64,000 nucleotides of DNA from Takakia lepidozioides. Lineage: Eukaryota; Streptophyta; Takakiopsida; Takakiales; Takakiaceae. A program made the position numbers and the translations under genes. Location: NCBI GenBank assembly GCA_030704615.1, contig CM060732.1, forward strand, positions 34,393,053 through 34,457,052. The letters run 5' to 3'. The notes beneath the pieces were generated by a model, which did not search any database, was not told the origin of the DNA, and saw only the letters and a program-made list of their open reading frames with translations. Positions 42,505 through 53,589 of this stretch are shown here, one piece after another (the stretch's first letter is position 1; every line of letters begins with the position of its first letter).

Positions 42505-45051
42505 ATGGCAGGGTTGAATGAGGCACAATTGTTTGTTGGACATAGGACTGTCAGCAGGGTTAGTATGTCCACCATCACCACGACCCTTGAAAGGGTTCCA
42601 AGAGAGCGAGTCGACAAGAAGTCTTCTGCCACATGTATGGATTTGCGAACACTATGTAAGATGGGACGAGTGAAAGAGGCTCTGCACATATTGATGGAAC
42701 CAGGCATCCAGGCAGATTATAGTAGTTATGTTTGCCTGTTGCGGGAGTGCATCCACATGAAGAGTCTAGCACAGGGAAAGAAGGTGCACACCCATATCAT
42801 CCAAAGTGGATTCAAGCCAAACATCTTTCTTCTGAACACCCTTGTCAACATGTATGCCAAGTGTGGAAGTTTGATGCATGCACGTCAAGTTTTTGACACA
42901 ATGCCTGAACGAGATACATTTACATGCACTATGATGATGGCAGGATATGCCAAGCATGGGCATGCAGAGGACGTTTTCAAGATTTATGAGCAAATGGAAC
43001 GTGAAGGGGTGATGCCCGACAGAGTGACATTCATATGCATTCTCAATGCATGTGCTAGCATAGGAGCCCTGGAAAGGGGCAAAAAAGTCCATGCTGACAT
43101 CATCAGAGCTGGAATTGCATCATATGTAAATTTGGAAAATAGCCTTATTGACATGTATAGCAAATGCAGGAGCATGAAGGATGCACGTCTAGTGTTCGAC
43201 CAAATGCCCAAACATGATGTGGTCTCATGGAATGCCATCCTCACTGGATATGCTCAGCATGGATGTGGAATGGAGACAGTCAAGATGTACGACCAAATGC
43301 GAGGGGAAGGGGTCATCCCTGACAGGGTTACATTTGTTTGTGTTCTGAATGCATGCTCCAGCCTAGCAGCCCTGGGAAAAGGCAAACAGGTCCATGCTGA
43401 TATTATCAAAGCTGGTATTATGTCATATTTGAATTTAGAAACTGCCCTCGTTGACATGTATGCCAAATGTGGGAACATGATCGATGCACGCCGTGTGTTC
43501 GACAACATGGCAAACAGAGACGTGGTCGCATGGAATGCCATGATTGCAGGATATTCTCAGCACGCCTGTGGACGGGAGGCTTTGACGATCTATGAGCAAA
43601 TGCAACGGGAAGGGGTGATCCCAGACAGGGTCACATTCACTTGTGTCCTCAATGCATGTGCCAGTCTAGGAGCCCTGGAGAAGGGCCACGAGGTCCATGG
43701 TCACATCATTAAAAGTGGCATTGGGCCAGAAATTATTTTGGAGACTGCTCTTCTGGACATGTATGCAAAATGTGGAAGCATGAAGCATGCGCGTCAAGTG
43801 TTTGACGATATGACTAGACAGGATGTGGTATCGTGGAATGCCATGATCAGAGGATATGCTCAGCATGGGTGTGCCAAGGACGCTTTGAAGATATATGAGC
43901 GAATGCAACAGGAAGGGGTGATGCCCAATGCTGTCACATTCAGTTGCGTTCTCAATGCATGCACGACTCTAGGAGCATTGGAAACAGGCAAAGAGGTCCA
44001 TGCTGATGTCATCAAAGCTGGAATTGCATCCGAGATTATGTTGGAGACTGCTCTTGTTGAGATGTATGCGAAATGTGGAAGCATGATGGATGCACGTAAA
44101 GTGTTCATCAATATGGCTGAACGAGATGTTGTTTCATGGAGTGTGATGATTGCAGGATGTGCTCAGCAAGGGTCTGGTAGAGAGGCCCTGCAACTAATTG
44201 AACAAATGCAACAGGAAGGCTTGAAGCCAAACGGAATAACTTTTACATCTCTTCTATCTGCTTGTAGCCATGCGGGCCTAGTGGACGAAGGTTGTCACTA
44301 CTTTGTGTCCATGCATCGAGATCATGGCCTCAAATGCACAATGGAACATTTTGGCTGCATGGTGGACCTTCTCGGGCGTGCAGGGCGATTTGATGAAGCA
44401 GAGGACTTCATTAACAAAATGCCAATTGAACCAGATGCTTCAGTGTGGGGGGCGTTGCTTGGTGCCTGCAGACTTCATGGCAATCTGGAGCTGGCAGAAT
44501 GTGCAGCAAACTGGATTCTTAAGTGGGATCCTAAGCAGGCTGCAGCTTATGTGCTGTTGTCGAACATCTATGCAGCAGCTGGCAGGTGGGACGATAAAGC
44601 AAAGCTGAGGAAAATGATGGAGGACATAGGTGTCAGAAAGGAGGCAGGGATCAGCAGCATTGAAGTCAACAACCAGGTGCATACATTTCTTGTAGAAGAT
44701 GAGTTCCATCCACAAATTAAGGAAATCCATGCTGAGCTGAAGAGATTATCTGGGGAGATGAAGGAGGCCGGGTATGTTCCTGACACGCGCTTTGTGTTAC
44801 ATGATGTGGAGGAGGAGCAAAAGGAACATTCTCTTTGCCTCCACAGTGAGAGGCTGGCCATTGCTTATGGGCTGATTAGCACTCCCCCTGGGACGCCGCT
44901 TCGGGTCATCAAGAACCTTCGTGTCTGTGGTGACTGCCATGTAGCCACCAAGTTCATATCAAAAATTGTCGGGCGATTAGTTGTTGTCCGGGATGCCAAC
45001 CGCTTTCACCACTTTGAAGATGGGGTTTGTTCTTGTGGTGATTACTGGTGA
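42505..45051 (+). CDS. PPR protein, PLS class with complete DYW domain
   Basis: An intronless 848-residue frame is made of repeated P-L-S pentatricopeptide units in cycles of about 100 residues, each containing VVSWNAMIAGYAQHG-, VTFVCVLNACASLGALE- and DMYAKCGSM-like segments. E/E+ motifs follow, then a DYW domain. That domain has the deaminase zinc signature HSE (H780, E782) and CGDCH (C808, C811) and ends in DYW (846-848). Such proteins bind organelle transcripts one base per repeat and edit C to U in mitochondria or plastids. All key DYW residues are present, so an active editor is predicted. The N-terminus is basic and serine-rich, in keeping with organelle import, though no targeting cleavage site was defined. 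The first Met is taken as start. The target transcript cannot be assigned by eye. Confidence 0.96.
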   Translation: MAGLNEAQLFVGHRTVSRVSMSTITTTLERVPRERVDKKSSATCMDLRTLCKMGRVKEALHILMEPGIQADYSSYVCLLRECIHMKSLAQGKKVHTHIIQSGFKPNIFLLNTLVNMYAKCGSLMHARQVFDTMPERDTFTCTMMMAGYAKHGHAEDVFKIYEQMEREGVMPDRVTFICILNACASIGALERGKKVHADIIRAGIASYVNLENSLIDMYSKCRSMKDARLVFDQMPKHDVVSWNAILTGYAQHGCGMETVKMYDQMRGEGVIPDRVTFVCVLNACSSLAALGKGKQVHADIIKAGIMSYLNLETALVDMYAKCGNMIDARRVFDNMANRDVVAWNAMIAGYSQHACGREALTIYEQMQREGVIPDRVTFTCVLNACASLGALEKGHEVHGHIIKSGIGPEIILETALLDMYAKCGSMKHARQVFDDMTRQDVVSWNAMIRGYAQHGCAKDALKIYERMQQEGVMPNAVTFSCVLNACTTLGALETGKEVHADVIKAGIASEIMLETALVEMYAKCGSMMDARKVFINMAERDVVSWSVMIAGCAQQGSGREALQLIEQMQQEGLKPNGITFTSLLSACSHAGLVDEGCHYFVSMHRDHGLKCTMEHFGCMVDLLGRAGRFDEAEDFINKMPIEPDASVWGALLGACRLHGNLELAECAANWILKWDPKQAAAYVLLSNIYAAAGRWDDKAKLRKMMEDIGVRKEAGISSIEVNNQVHTFLVEDEFHPQIKEIHAELKRLSGEMKEAGYVPDTRFVLHDVEEEQKEHSLCLHSERLAIAYGLISTPPGTPLRVIKNLRVCGDCHVATKFISKIVGRLVVVRDANRFHHFEDGVCSCGDYW

Positions 45052-47770
45052 AACAAGCAATATGCATGAGAGAAAATATCATTTAAAGTGCTGGTGGAAA
45101 AGTCGTACTCTGTCATCAGTTTCCGAATGCAAAGAGTAAAGCTGAAAGAAAAAACCGTCATAGATGTGTCATGAAACTGCCCATTTGGCCATATTCTACA
45201 TGTTGCCTTTGCTCAGGGATGCTGATTTTGCACATAGGAGAGAGTTCTAGACTTGTGGATACCTTGGCCGTAATATATGTCAATCACAATGTGAGCCCAG
45301 GGCTCGACCTTCCAAGTGCAACCAGCATCCTGACATGGCAATTGTGGACGAAGCTGTGTTCTGGCAAGAAGAACTCTTCCAACATGGTTTGTGAGGTATT
45401 TGTTTTGCATGCCAGTGTTGAGCAATAGTAAGGGCATCCTTGCCCAAAGACGCTCTTCCACTTGGGAAGGCCTGCAGGAAACTCTGGCTGGTAGACAACC
45501 TTTTGGAATTTCATATCTGGCATGGATTTGGAACAATTTCTCCACGTGGCTAAAAGGTGATTCTTACCCACTCTCCCACTATCTTCTCGTAATTGTGGTT
45601 CTTCCATCAACTATGTTGAAGGCAATTGTATCTCGTGTCCATGGAATTAAAGCCTAGCGTGAGCTACATCAATTGTCCTACCCACCCAAGACTGGAATGG
45701 GTATACTCAGGCTTAAGTATTAAACTTTCTTATATCCTAATTTGCCAACATGTTTCCCTTTGGCATTTTCTTGTCATACATGTCATCGATAAGGATGTAT
45801 CTTGGGAAATGAGAGTGACCTATGAGGGGACCGCAAAAGGTAATTGGATGAAACACCTTGTCAAGATGCCATAGGCCACCTGCAAATCCCAAGCATAGGA
45901 AGGAGCTCGGAATGGGAGGTACCCTCTTGAAGTGCATTCTCTGTGAATGATGAAGAGAAGGGGGTGGTGCCAAACGGAACTACAAGTTGTCAAAGCAATG
46001 AAATGACCTTGGAGGGAAGAAGCTTGGTTGAGCTGGAAGTCCGTATTTCATGTAAGTCAAGCTGGCCTGGTAAGATGGGAGATGTGAGCTGCACCACACC
46101 TCCTGAAAATAGCTGAACTCGAGTTTATGTACATCTGATGTAAAGCTAAGAAACACATTCTCTGAGATCACGGAATATTCAATTGCCACACCAATGCTCA
46201 CAGGATGGCCCTGGCCTTCTGTGGCTTTCCCTTTGCACGTAATTCGTACTCTGGAGGCAAAATTTCTGAAGGCTTGCTCCAAATTGCGGATTTGACTTGA
46301 GCCTTCAAACAATATGAAATCACAATGGTAGAATCTTTTCAAATAATCCGATGGCAAAGCGACAAGTGGGATCAGAGAGCTGGCAGTAATTCTGGCATTC
46401 CAGGTCCCGAATTCTCAACGTCCAGGATTCCTCGCTCTGACTGTTTGAAAAGGTCTAAGAGTTGTTTCAAAAAGCCTTCAAAGTATGCTTTTGCGACCTC
46501 TCCATGACTACATAAGTGCAGACTTCCTCTGGCTCTGATTCTACTGCCAAGCACAACATTGTAAGTATGGGGAGAAACCTGAGAAAAGAATTTGTTACCT
46601 TCTCATACCTTTCTTCCATGTGTTGGAGTTTTGAAGCCTTGAAGAAATTCGACTCGAGCTCCTCACTAACTTGAGTTGGCATGTTTCCACACTGCAATAC
46701 ATTCTGCTTTCTCTCCCTCCTCAGCACAGAAGTCGCAGAGACTTCGCGTTGGACAGCTGCCAACCCAATTTTCCGGTTTCTATTGCATTGTATCACAGGG
46801 GCCATTAACCTCACATTGCTGTAGAGTTGAGCGTCGATCTCACACGATCATGATTGAGCAGGTACCACAGGGTAACCACATCAGTTCAGAAATTTAGGTC
46901 ACTTTCCGTGCTTCAAGCCCACTCCGAGAAGACTGCCAATTTCTTGAAGAATGCTTGAAGAATGCTTGAGAAGGGGGTCAGTTGATGCTTTTCAGTCACT
47001 AACGGAGCACGAAACAGCCATAAGTTGCTTAATCATCGCAGTGTTCAATCGTGAATGGGGGTACGTGGAGACTTTCGAGAAATTTAAGACTTGAAGGCAT
47101 GACGGGTAGAAGTGGCATAGTCGCTCGCTAACTGATGCCGCATGGAATTGGAGGTCTTACATGGGGCAACAGATATGAAGAAGTTAGATCACACCGATTC
47201 TCCTCACCAGTCTTCAGAGCAGTCATGAACTGAAGACTACAAGCTGGCAAGTGTTGTGTAACAAAAGATTATAATTCTCTGTGAATGACACCTCCCTTCA
47301 TTTGACACATCCCAACAACCAATCTTGACCTGAGTATCTCAAGACTAGTAAACCATCAATTGCCCAAATACTGCTGGTCGATTCCACTTGCCATGAATGA
47401 GGACTTGAAAGGATTAAAAACATTTCTTGCTGCACTGTGGCCTTCATACGTTCTGCAGCGATGACGAAAGAGAAATCTCGGAAACAACATTCCCTTTGCA
47501 GTCGCTCTCCAACGGGGCTATGACTTGTTGAGATACCCCTCAAACCGAAGGGAGGAACTAAACACTAGCCACCAAGCACAAAACAAGCGAAACCCAGCAG
47601 CTCGGCACAGCAAAGAAACAAACCCAACCCAGCAACACACAGAAACAGCACACCAGAGTTACCAAGAACCGATCGAGGGAGGCGAACGCGCTCCCCACCT
47701 GTATCGCATTCCGCGTTGTGCGATCATGAGCCTATTTAGACCCTGTAGAGAAAATATACGACAAATATTT
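45052..47770. other. 3' of the PPR gene and intergenic DNA; possible small minus-strand gene
   Basis: On the minus strand two pieces look protein-like: 46554-46372 (GEVAKAYFEGFLKQLLDLFK and continuing) and 46357-45980 (LEQAFRNFASRVRITCKGKA, then KLEFSYFQEVWCSSHLP). A possible first exon with MPTQVSEELESNFFKASKLQ lies at about 46682-46605, ending at a GTATGA donor. These may be exons of an unrecognised gene, but no complete model could be joined. About 46994-47038 is a SINE fragment, listed separately. Confidence 0.35.
46994..47038 (+). mobile_element. SINE body fragment
   Basis: CAGTCACTAACGGAGCACGA and the following bases, through GTTGCTTAATCA, match the complementary strand of 17023-17068, part of the SINE at 17 kb. 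About 43 bases are shared with almost no change. The flanks differ, so only a piece is present. Confidence 0.7.
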
Positions 47771-47781
47771 ATCCCATATCG
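47771..47781 (+). promoter_or_regulatory. upstream sequence element (USE) of the U1 gene
   Basis: ATCCCATATCG is one base from the plant snRNA USE consensus RTCCCACATCG. It lies at -68 to -58 from the predicted transcript start, the usual position near -70. Confidence 0.85.
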
Positions 47782-47808
47782 ATTGCACAAATGTGGGCAG
47801 GTTTGGGG

Positions 47809-47816
47809 TATATAAA
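47809..47816 (+). promoter_or_regulatory. TATA box of the U1 gene
   Basis: TATATAAA lies at -30 to -23. The distance between USE and TATA is that of plant snRNA genes transcribed by RNA polymerase II. Confidence 0.85.
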
Positions 47817-47838
47817 CCAAGCCTTCTGACATTTTAAC

Positions 47839-47993
47839 ATACTTACCTGGGCGGGGTCTATCGGTGATCAGCAAGGTCGATGGCCTAGGGGAATCTGCTC
47901 CATTGCACTTCGGAGTGGGTGACCCTAGCATCTCCCTGCGGGGGGCATGCACGTCGTAATTTGTGGCAGCGGGGGCTCGCGTTCGCGCGGCCC
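47839..47993 (+). ncRNA. U1: U1 spliceosomal snRNA
   Basis: The transcript begins ATACTTACCTG, the sequence that pairs with 5' splice sites. Stem-loop I follows with the loop GATCAGCAAGG, which binds U1-70K in other species. Stem-loop II carries CCATTGCACTTCGG, the plant form of the U1A-binding loop. The Sm site AATTTGTGG is at 47957-47965. The GC-rich terminal stem has loop CGTTCGCG and ends GGCCCT. Length of about 155 is close to the 160 or so of plant U1. USE and TATA box are correctly placed upstream. The downstream sequence contains a plausible 3' box (AGTTGGAA near 48011). The exact 3' end is estimated from the last stem. Confidence 0.95.
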
Positions 47994-48979
47994 TCACAAT
48001 GAAATCAAAGTTGGAAAATCCCAAGCATCTTCCGACATAGCGTCTAGATACTTTCACATCAATTTGTTATTCTATTCTTCTTTTTTTTCCCGGTGAACAC
48101 GGGGATTGAAGCCCTGTAGAACTTCATTGAAAAGGAAGAGTTGCGAAAAGGTGGAAAAAAACTCCTTACCTCGAATCAAGAAAAAAGAAAAACAACTTAA
48201 GATTGATACAGCGATATAAAGTTACATTATTTCGTTTTTCCACTTGTTGCTCACATGGCATTGAAGCTGTCTATGCACGAGACCCTCTTATGACAGGCAC
48301 TATATTTGGTTCACGAAACTTGCTATCCACCACTCGAGTTGGATGAAGGAGACATAATGTGAGACTTGACATTAAACATAGAAGAATGCTACTGAAACCT
48401 CTACCCAGCTGCTGCAGGTATGTTTGTCCGAATTATTCATAGGAGTAAATTGGTCGATTTAACCATTGCGCAAACGTTATATATATATATACAGTTCCCG
48501 ACAAGACAGCTTTAACCAGACTTACTTCACATGTCCTCCAGGAGATGCACAATCTCATCAACAAGTCCTTTGAACCCAAGCACAGTATGTATGTAACTCG
48601 CGAAGCACTGAGCCATGATGACAAGAATTGTGCAATGAATTTGAAATTATGGAATGTAACAATGTACAACAGGAGCTTTACAGGACCTTGTGATCCAGAT
48701 ATCCTAGAACCCCAAATAAGAAGAAGCTCTTCACATTTCACCGCTCGAGAATTCCCCGAGAATCTAAGTCTATGTACAAATATCTTTCCCTTCGCACTGT
48801 CAGCGCAAAATAAAATATGCTGCAAGCAAATCGAGGTCCACTTTAGCGTCGAAGTGAACTACACTCAACAAACCGGCAACAAACAGTATCCTCAGTACCA
48901 GAAAAATTCCCAGATCCAGCGATTCAAATTTTGGAAACGCGTACACCAAGACTCGAATTTGTGGTTGCCAGGCAGTGGT
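47994..48979. other. intergenic, nothing recognised
   Basis: This is non-coding DNA between the U1 gene and the stop codon of the minus-strand gene, including that gene's 3' untranslated region. Long plus- and minus-strand frames here are overlapping by-products without recognised content. A TA dinucleotide run is at about 48480-48491. Confidence 0.5.
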
Positions 48980-49252
48980 CTAGATGGGAAGGCAGCTTGC
49001 AACACGGGGATAGACCACGGCAGCTGGGTGCGCCATGATGCGTCGCCCCTTGTAATGTCTGAAGCACCACACAAAAGCTCCCAGCGGCCATTCAATGGCT
49101 GCTGCCACAGCGAAAGCTACCACTCCCAACGTGGGGCCAACGACCCTGCAGTGGCACGGGTTGCGGTAAGTTCCACACTGGACACAAGTTGGGATCACGG
49201 GGCAGCAAGGTGGGTTTGCTGTCGTCCCAGTCGTAGTCACGACGGTCGCCAT
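48980..49252 (-). CDS. conserved small plant membrane protein (90 residues), function unknown
   Basis: The frame from the Met at 49252 to the stop at 48980 encodes 90 residues with the N-terminus MATVVTTTG, a cysteine cluster (PTCVQCGTYRNPCHC), then VVGPTLGVVAFAVAAAIEWPLGAFVWCF, a hydrophobic membrane-associated segment, and KGRRIMAHPAAVVYP close to the C-terminus. I recall the same order (cysteine cluster, VVGPTLG, EWPVGALV, KGRRIM.HP, VVYP) in short uncharacterised proteins of seed plants. The longer open frame upstream lacks conservation, so the internal Met is chosen. The spaced cysteines could bind metal, but this is inference. Confidence 0.8.
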   Translation of the reverse strand: MATVVTTTGTTANPPCCPVIPTCVQCGTYRNPCHCRVVGPTLGVVAFAVAAAIEWPLGAFVWCFRHYKGRRIMAHPAAVVYPRVASCLPI

Positions 49253-50372
49253 TTGCGCTTCCAAGATACTGAAAACAGAGCAATGCGCGAGCAAATGCTG
49301 CGAGGCAGAGACGATGACAGATTGTGGAGTCCGAAGAGCGAAGAGCGAAGAGAGAAGTGAGAAGATGTCGAGCAGGTACAATGTGGGAAAGGTGTGAGTG
49401 TGAGAAAGAAGAGCTGGAAAGTGTTGCAATGGATGGTGGCAGCTCGCAGGGCACACAGTTTTATTCCACAAGAGAGCCGCAACGCCAAGACAGACACACA
49501 GACAGCTGGCGGCCATCGCTGTGAGCACACACCAGATTGCCGTTTGCTCTGCTGCAACGTGGCAGTGCCAGCGTAATATTCACATAAAGTCATATATTTA
49601 AATTAATTGCTTTCCTGCAACGTGGCTTGTATGGACCACAGCACCAGCGGCAGGTGGCTTCTTGTTACTGGTTTTAAGCTGAGTGCCTAGAGCTACCTTT
49701 ATGCAGGTTATACCTGAGCTTCTCTAAGTAGGGATATGCAACAAAGACGGCATGCTAAATATTTTGGTCAGGGCTTCCTCTGTGGTGCTCCTCTGTCCTT
49801 AAGGGCCCGCCATTGGGCGGTGTGGGTGTGGAATACACAAATATTACCCTACAATAGTGAGACTGGTAAAAACAGACTGTAAATCCAATGGTAGAATTTC
49901 AATAAGTGGGCTCCCCAGTGGGCCCAAACAGGCCTACCTAGGCTAAGAAAAGCCAGAAAGCACCAAAACATGCTGGCCCGCCACACCCCTATGCAAGAAA
50001 CAGGGCCAAAAATAAAAAGCTTCGCCAGAAATTGGCGGTTCCCTGGGTGCCAGAAAGCACCAGGGGAACCCCCCTTTTTGCCTGGGAACTGGGGAGCATT
50101 GTGCCCTAAGGCGCCCTTGCCACCTGTACCTAACTCCACCGTCCGATCTCCAGCCAGTATAAGCCATATTGCACATATATATGTAGCCATATTGCAGTCG
50201 TATATAGTAGCCATATCCATATTGCACTGTCCGATCTCCATATTGCACAATGTATTGCATACCTGTAGCCAGGTAGGATCCAGGTTGACATTGTACAAGT
50301 CCCCACCTCTGCACTTAACCCAAAAAAAAATTCGCCACATCCACGCCTAGGCAGAAATGAAAAAAAAAAAAA
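49253..50372. other. intergenic with small hairpins and a long A-run
   Basis: No gene is recognised. An inverted repeat of the type GGTTCCCTGGGTGC / GCACCAGGGGAACC lies at about 50038-50071. An A-run of about 19 bases ends this stretch at 50359-50377. Overlapping frames on both strands lack recognisable content. Confidence 0.45.
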
Positions 50373-51262
50373 AAAAACTATGGTGGACATCACCGATGGG
50401 GCTCCGAGGAGCTCCACGTTTTGCGGTGAGTGGTCGCTGGGACTTCGAATTTTTTCGAAGCCCACCCCTCATGCAGCCCATCCCTCTTTCCCTCCTCTCC
50501 TCTTCGTGTGACATGTCCCAATCTCGCGCGTGCACTAACTTGCAGATCTTGGGTTAGATCGCCTCCGCGCTCTTGACTACATGCATGCATAATGAATGTT
50601 TAATTGTTCGCATGCAGACAACGCCGTCTCTCTCACTGGACGGCTCATTACTCCTGTTCCACCTCTTCTCCACTGCAACCTTGCTCTCTGATCTCTCAGA
50701 GCTCCTCCAGCTCTCGTCTGTTCCCTCTCTGCTATTGCTAGAGATTCTCCCACCCTGCGGCTGCTTAAGGTTCTGCCAAGCGACAGTTGGTGAGGTCTGT
50801 TTTTAGCTTCGCCGCCCAGCTTCTCATTTACCTCACCTCCTTGGGTCTCCCGCTGTGTGCATCCCCTCCTCTACGCTCCTCCCCCACTCTTTACCTTCTA
50901 TCTGGCAAGCTTTATCTCCGTTTGTTTTTGGCACCCTGCTGCTGTCCCCCGAGCGGCGTGTCAACCCTGCGCTGTTATACCCGACCGCCACCTTTCTCCC
51001 TCTCTTTAAATGTGTGCTTTACTGGAGCTTTGATCCCTCATCCGTCCTCCTCTCCTGGTGACTTGGCGGCTCTGATTAATTGCTGTTGGTCAGGCCTCAG
51101 TTCGTGCCGATAGTATTAGCTGCTACTCTAATTCTGCTTCAGTGAACGAGGCCTACTTGATTTCCCATTAAAGGTGACATCTCCCCACTTCCCTATCATC
51201 TTCTCTGCTCCCCTCCTCATCGTGCTTCGTTTGCCCCTGTGTGAGCGCTGTCTTCCTACACC

Positions 51263-52984
51263 ATGGCCTCTAGAGGTGTGGCCTCGCGTAAGAAAAGATC
51301 AGGTACAGGGGGCAGCTCCAGAGGTAGAGGTACCTGGGCCCCGCGCAACTCCTCATCTGCTCCTGCGGCGTCTATTCTTGGGAAAGGTCCTGAAATCGGA
51401 AATGCCGCGCCATGCCTCGATGTCGTCCCTTGGATTGAATCAGTCGCTCCCAACACTGACTCTCAGGATATTATCTCCCTGGACCTGGAATGCCTGCGTG
51501 CTCATTCTTCCAAAATGATGCAGCACGGCATCTTAGTCCATTTCCCTGGCCGCCCTCGTGATAAAGATGACGCCAGAAAATGGGTAGTTGAGCATCTGGG
51601 AGCGCAGGGAGGATTGAATCACCATTTTTGTCATTCCATGGGCCGTGGATTTTACACTATCAAATTTGGCTCTAAGGAGGAAGTCGACCGAGCGCTCGCC
51701 TTCAACACAAGAAAATCTCGCTTCAAAGTGAACATATTTCCTTGGTCGCCTGACTGGGGCCACAAGGATGGAGCCACCTGCAAGCCGAGAATAATTGCGC
51801 TGCTGTTCCTGCCAGATAACTATCTCCCCTCGCTCCCGGAGATTGGAGCTCATTTTGGCTCATACATTGGGAGCCTCAATGTATTTGACCCAATTGATGA
51901 TATTGTTTTAAGTGTGGACCAGGACCCAGCCTTGCTTGACTCTAGCAAGGATAGTGGGGTGCCGAAGATTGTGGTTATGATGCCGGAAATGGCAAGAATT
52001 GGAAACACAATCAAGCTCCCGACATTGGACGGATCTTTCATCTCTATGCAGATAAGAGAAGAGATGCTCAACATTACTTGCTATGGGTGTAACGGAGAGG
52101 GGCACGTCAAAGCAGATTGCCCCCACAAGGACAAATCGGGCGTTAGACTGCATGGTGGAATTCAATCAACTGGTGTGACTCTTCCAGAAGCTCTCAGTGC
52201 TCCAGTCAAATCTGTTTATCTTTCACGTTCCCTGAACGCTAGTGCTACAGTTGCCTCGCTCCCGACTCTCTCGGCTGGTCGTCACGCTAAAAGAAAGAGG
52301 ACTGGCTCGCCCTCTGTCTCATCTCCTCCGCCAAAGCCTAGGCTCATTCTGCTGCCCCGGGATCAGGGAAGCCCACCCCCCCATCACCCTCCTGCTACTT
52401 TTGATTTCTGCCCTTTCTCCAACACTCTGGAAGACCCACTCATCAACCTTGCTACACGGTGCATGGAGCTTAGGTCCTTTGCGAATCTTAGGTTGTGTGA
52501 TTGGACGCCTGAGAATGCAGTCAGGCGCAACCTGGCGGTAGTTAAGGTCACCCCTATTATCTACGGGCTCCTCAACGGCCCTGATCAGCCGCCCTCCATC
52601 CTTCTCACTATGGGCTCGGAGGGCTTGCAGGTTCATGGATTACCACCCATCATGCAACTTACTACTCGGCTGCCAAAGAAGTGGAGCTCTCCCTCAAGCT
52701 CGTGGGAAATATCTTCGCTGAGCAGCCCTTTCAGTTCCAACTCTCAAATAACACTACAGTCCACTTTGGAGCTTTCTGGGATAACACCTCCGAGTTCGAC
52801 CCAGCCTCCACGGTGCACACGCTCCTTGTTTTCAAATGGGAGGATATCGTCAGCGATGCAGCCTCGGCAAGCTCCTTTTCTTGGATCTCTAAGAAATCGC
52901 TCTCGGATGGCTCCTCTGGTTTTCTCCCTGTCACTGACAGCTTTCCTTCCTCCGGTGGTTTTGCTGCAAGTGTTAAAGTTTTAA
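51263..52984 (+). CDS. LINE ORF1 protein with CCHC zinc knuckle
   Basis: A 573-codon frame opens at ACACCATGG, a good plant start context. The first part is Arg/Gly/Ser-rich. The central part (FYTIKFGSKEEVDRALAFNT, then FKVNIFPWSPDWG) resembles the DUF4283 domain of plant LINE ORF1 proteins, and near residue 272 a knuckle CYGCNGEGHVKADC (C-x2-C-x4-H-x4-C) follows. Such proteins bind the LINE RNA. After about residue 470 the composition changes, while the neighbouring frame from 52681 continues with protein-like sequence (KLVGNIFAEQPFQFQLSNNT), so the original ORF1 is probably frameshifted in its last third. Confidence 0.75.
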   Translation: MASRGVASRKKRSGTGGSSRGRGTWAPRNSSSAPAASILGKGPEIGNAAPCLDVVPWIESVAPNTDSQDIISLDLECLRAHSSKMMQHGILVHFPGRPRDKDDARKWVVEHLGAQGGLNHHFCHSMGRGFYTIKFGSKEEVDRALAFNTRKSRFKVNIFPWSPDWGHKDGATCKPRIIALLFLPDNYLPSLPEIGAHFGSYIGSLNVFDPIDDIVLSVDQDPALLDSSKDSGVPKIVVMMPEMARIGNTIKLPTLDGSFISMQIREEMLNITCYGCNGEGHVKADCPHKDKSGVRLHGGIQSTGVTLPEALSAPVKSVYLSRSLNASATVASLPTLSAGRHAKRKRTGSPSVSSPPPKPRLILLPRDQGSPPPHHPPATFDFCPFSNTLEDPLINLATRCMELRSFANLRLCDWTPENAVRRNLAVVKVTPIIYGLLNGPDQPPSILLTMGSEGLQVHGLPPIMQLTTRLPKKWSSPSSSWEISSLSSPFSSNSQITLQSTLELSGITPPSSTQPPRCTRSLFSNGRISSAMQPRQAPFLGSLRNRSRMAPLVFSLSLTAFLPPVVLLQVLKF

Positions 52985-53589
52985 AGGTGGGGTTCATCCT
53001 GGCTCATGCTATCCTGGGATTTGCAAGGGCCCCATCACCCACCCCCCACAAGGAGGATGTTGTAGGCTTCGTGCCTTTCATTGCGAAAACGAAAAAAACC
53101 ATGCTCAGTCCCATGGACGCGACCTCGCCATCTGCCCTGCCAGGAGATTCAACTCAGGTGAGCATAGCTCACTCCGCCTTCCCCCTGCTCACTTGCTTTT
53201 TCTCTGCTCTCTTGCTACCGGCCAATTGTCTAGTGTTAGTTCATAGGCACCTTCTGGATTCTGTTCTATTGCACAACCTCTATGAAAGAAGGTTAAAACC
53301 CTTGTCCAGAAATTATCTCCTCCTCACTATCAGGGATTGGGATTTTCAGGCATCGCGCTTACCTTTGCTTTCATCCCTAATAATCAGTCTCTTTTTGTCT
53401 CTTCGTTCCGAGAATCTTTGAGAAGATCTAGAAAAGGCTCTCGGGGAAGATTTGGGGCTGGAAGTGTTACCCTGGCCTGTCTTCCTCCTCCCCCTTCTGG
53501 CTTCTTTTGGGTTTCATACCTGCCTCCTCACGGCAGAAGAACTGTCCCTCCATTTCTTTTCTCAGGGCCATCATTTCGGGAAGTCCTCT

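Noticed and set aside
48545-49360. 271-codon plus-strand ORF
   Set aside because: It overlaps, on the opposite strand, the conserved 90-residue membrane protein and has no protein-like content of its own.
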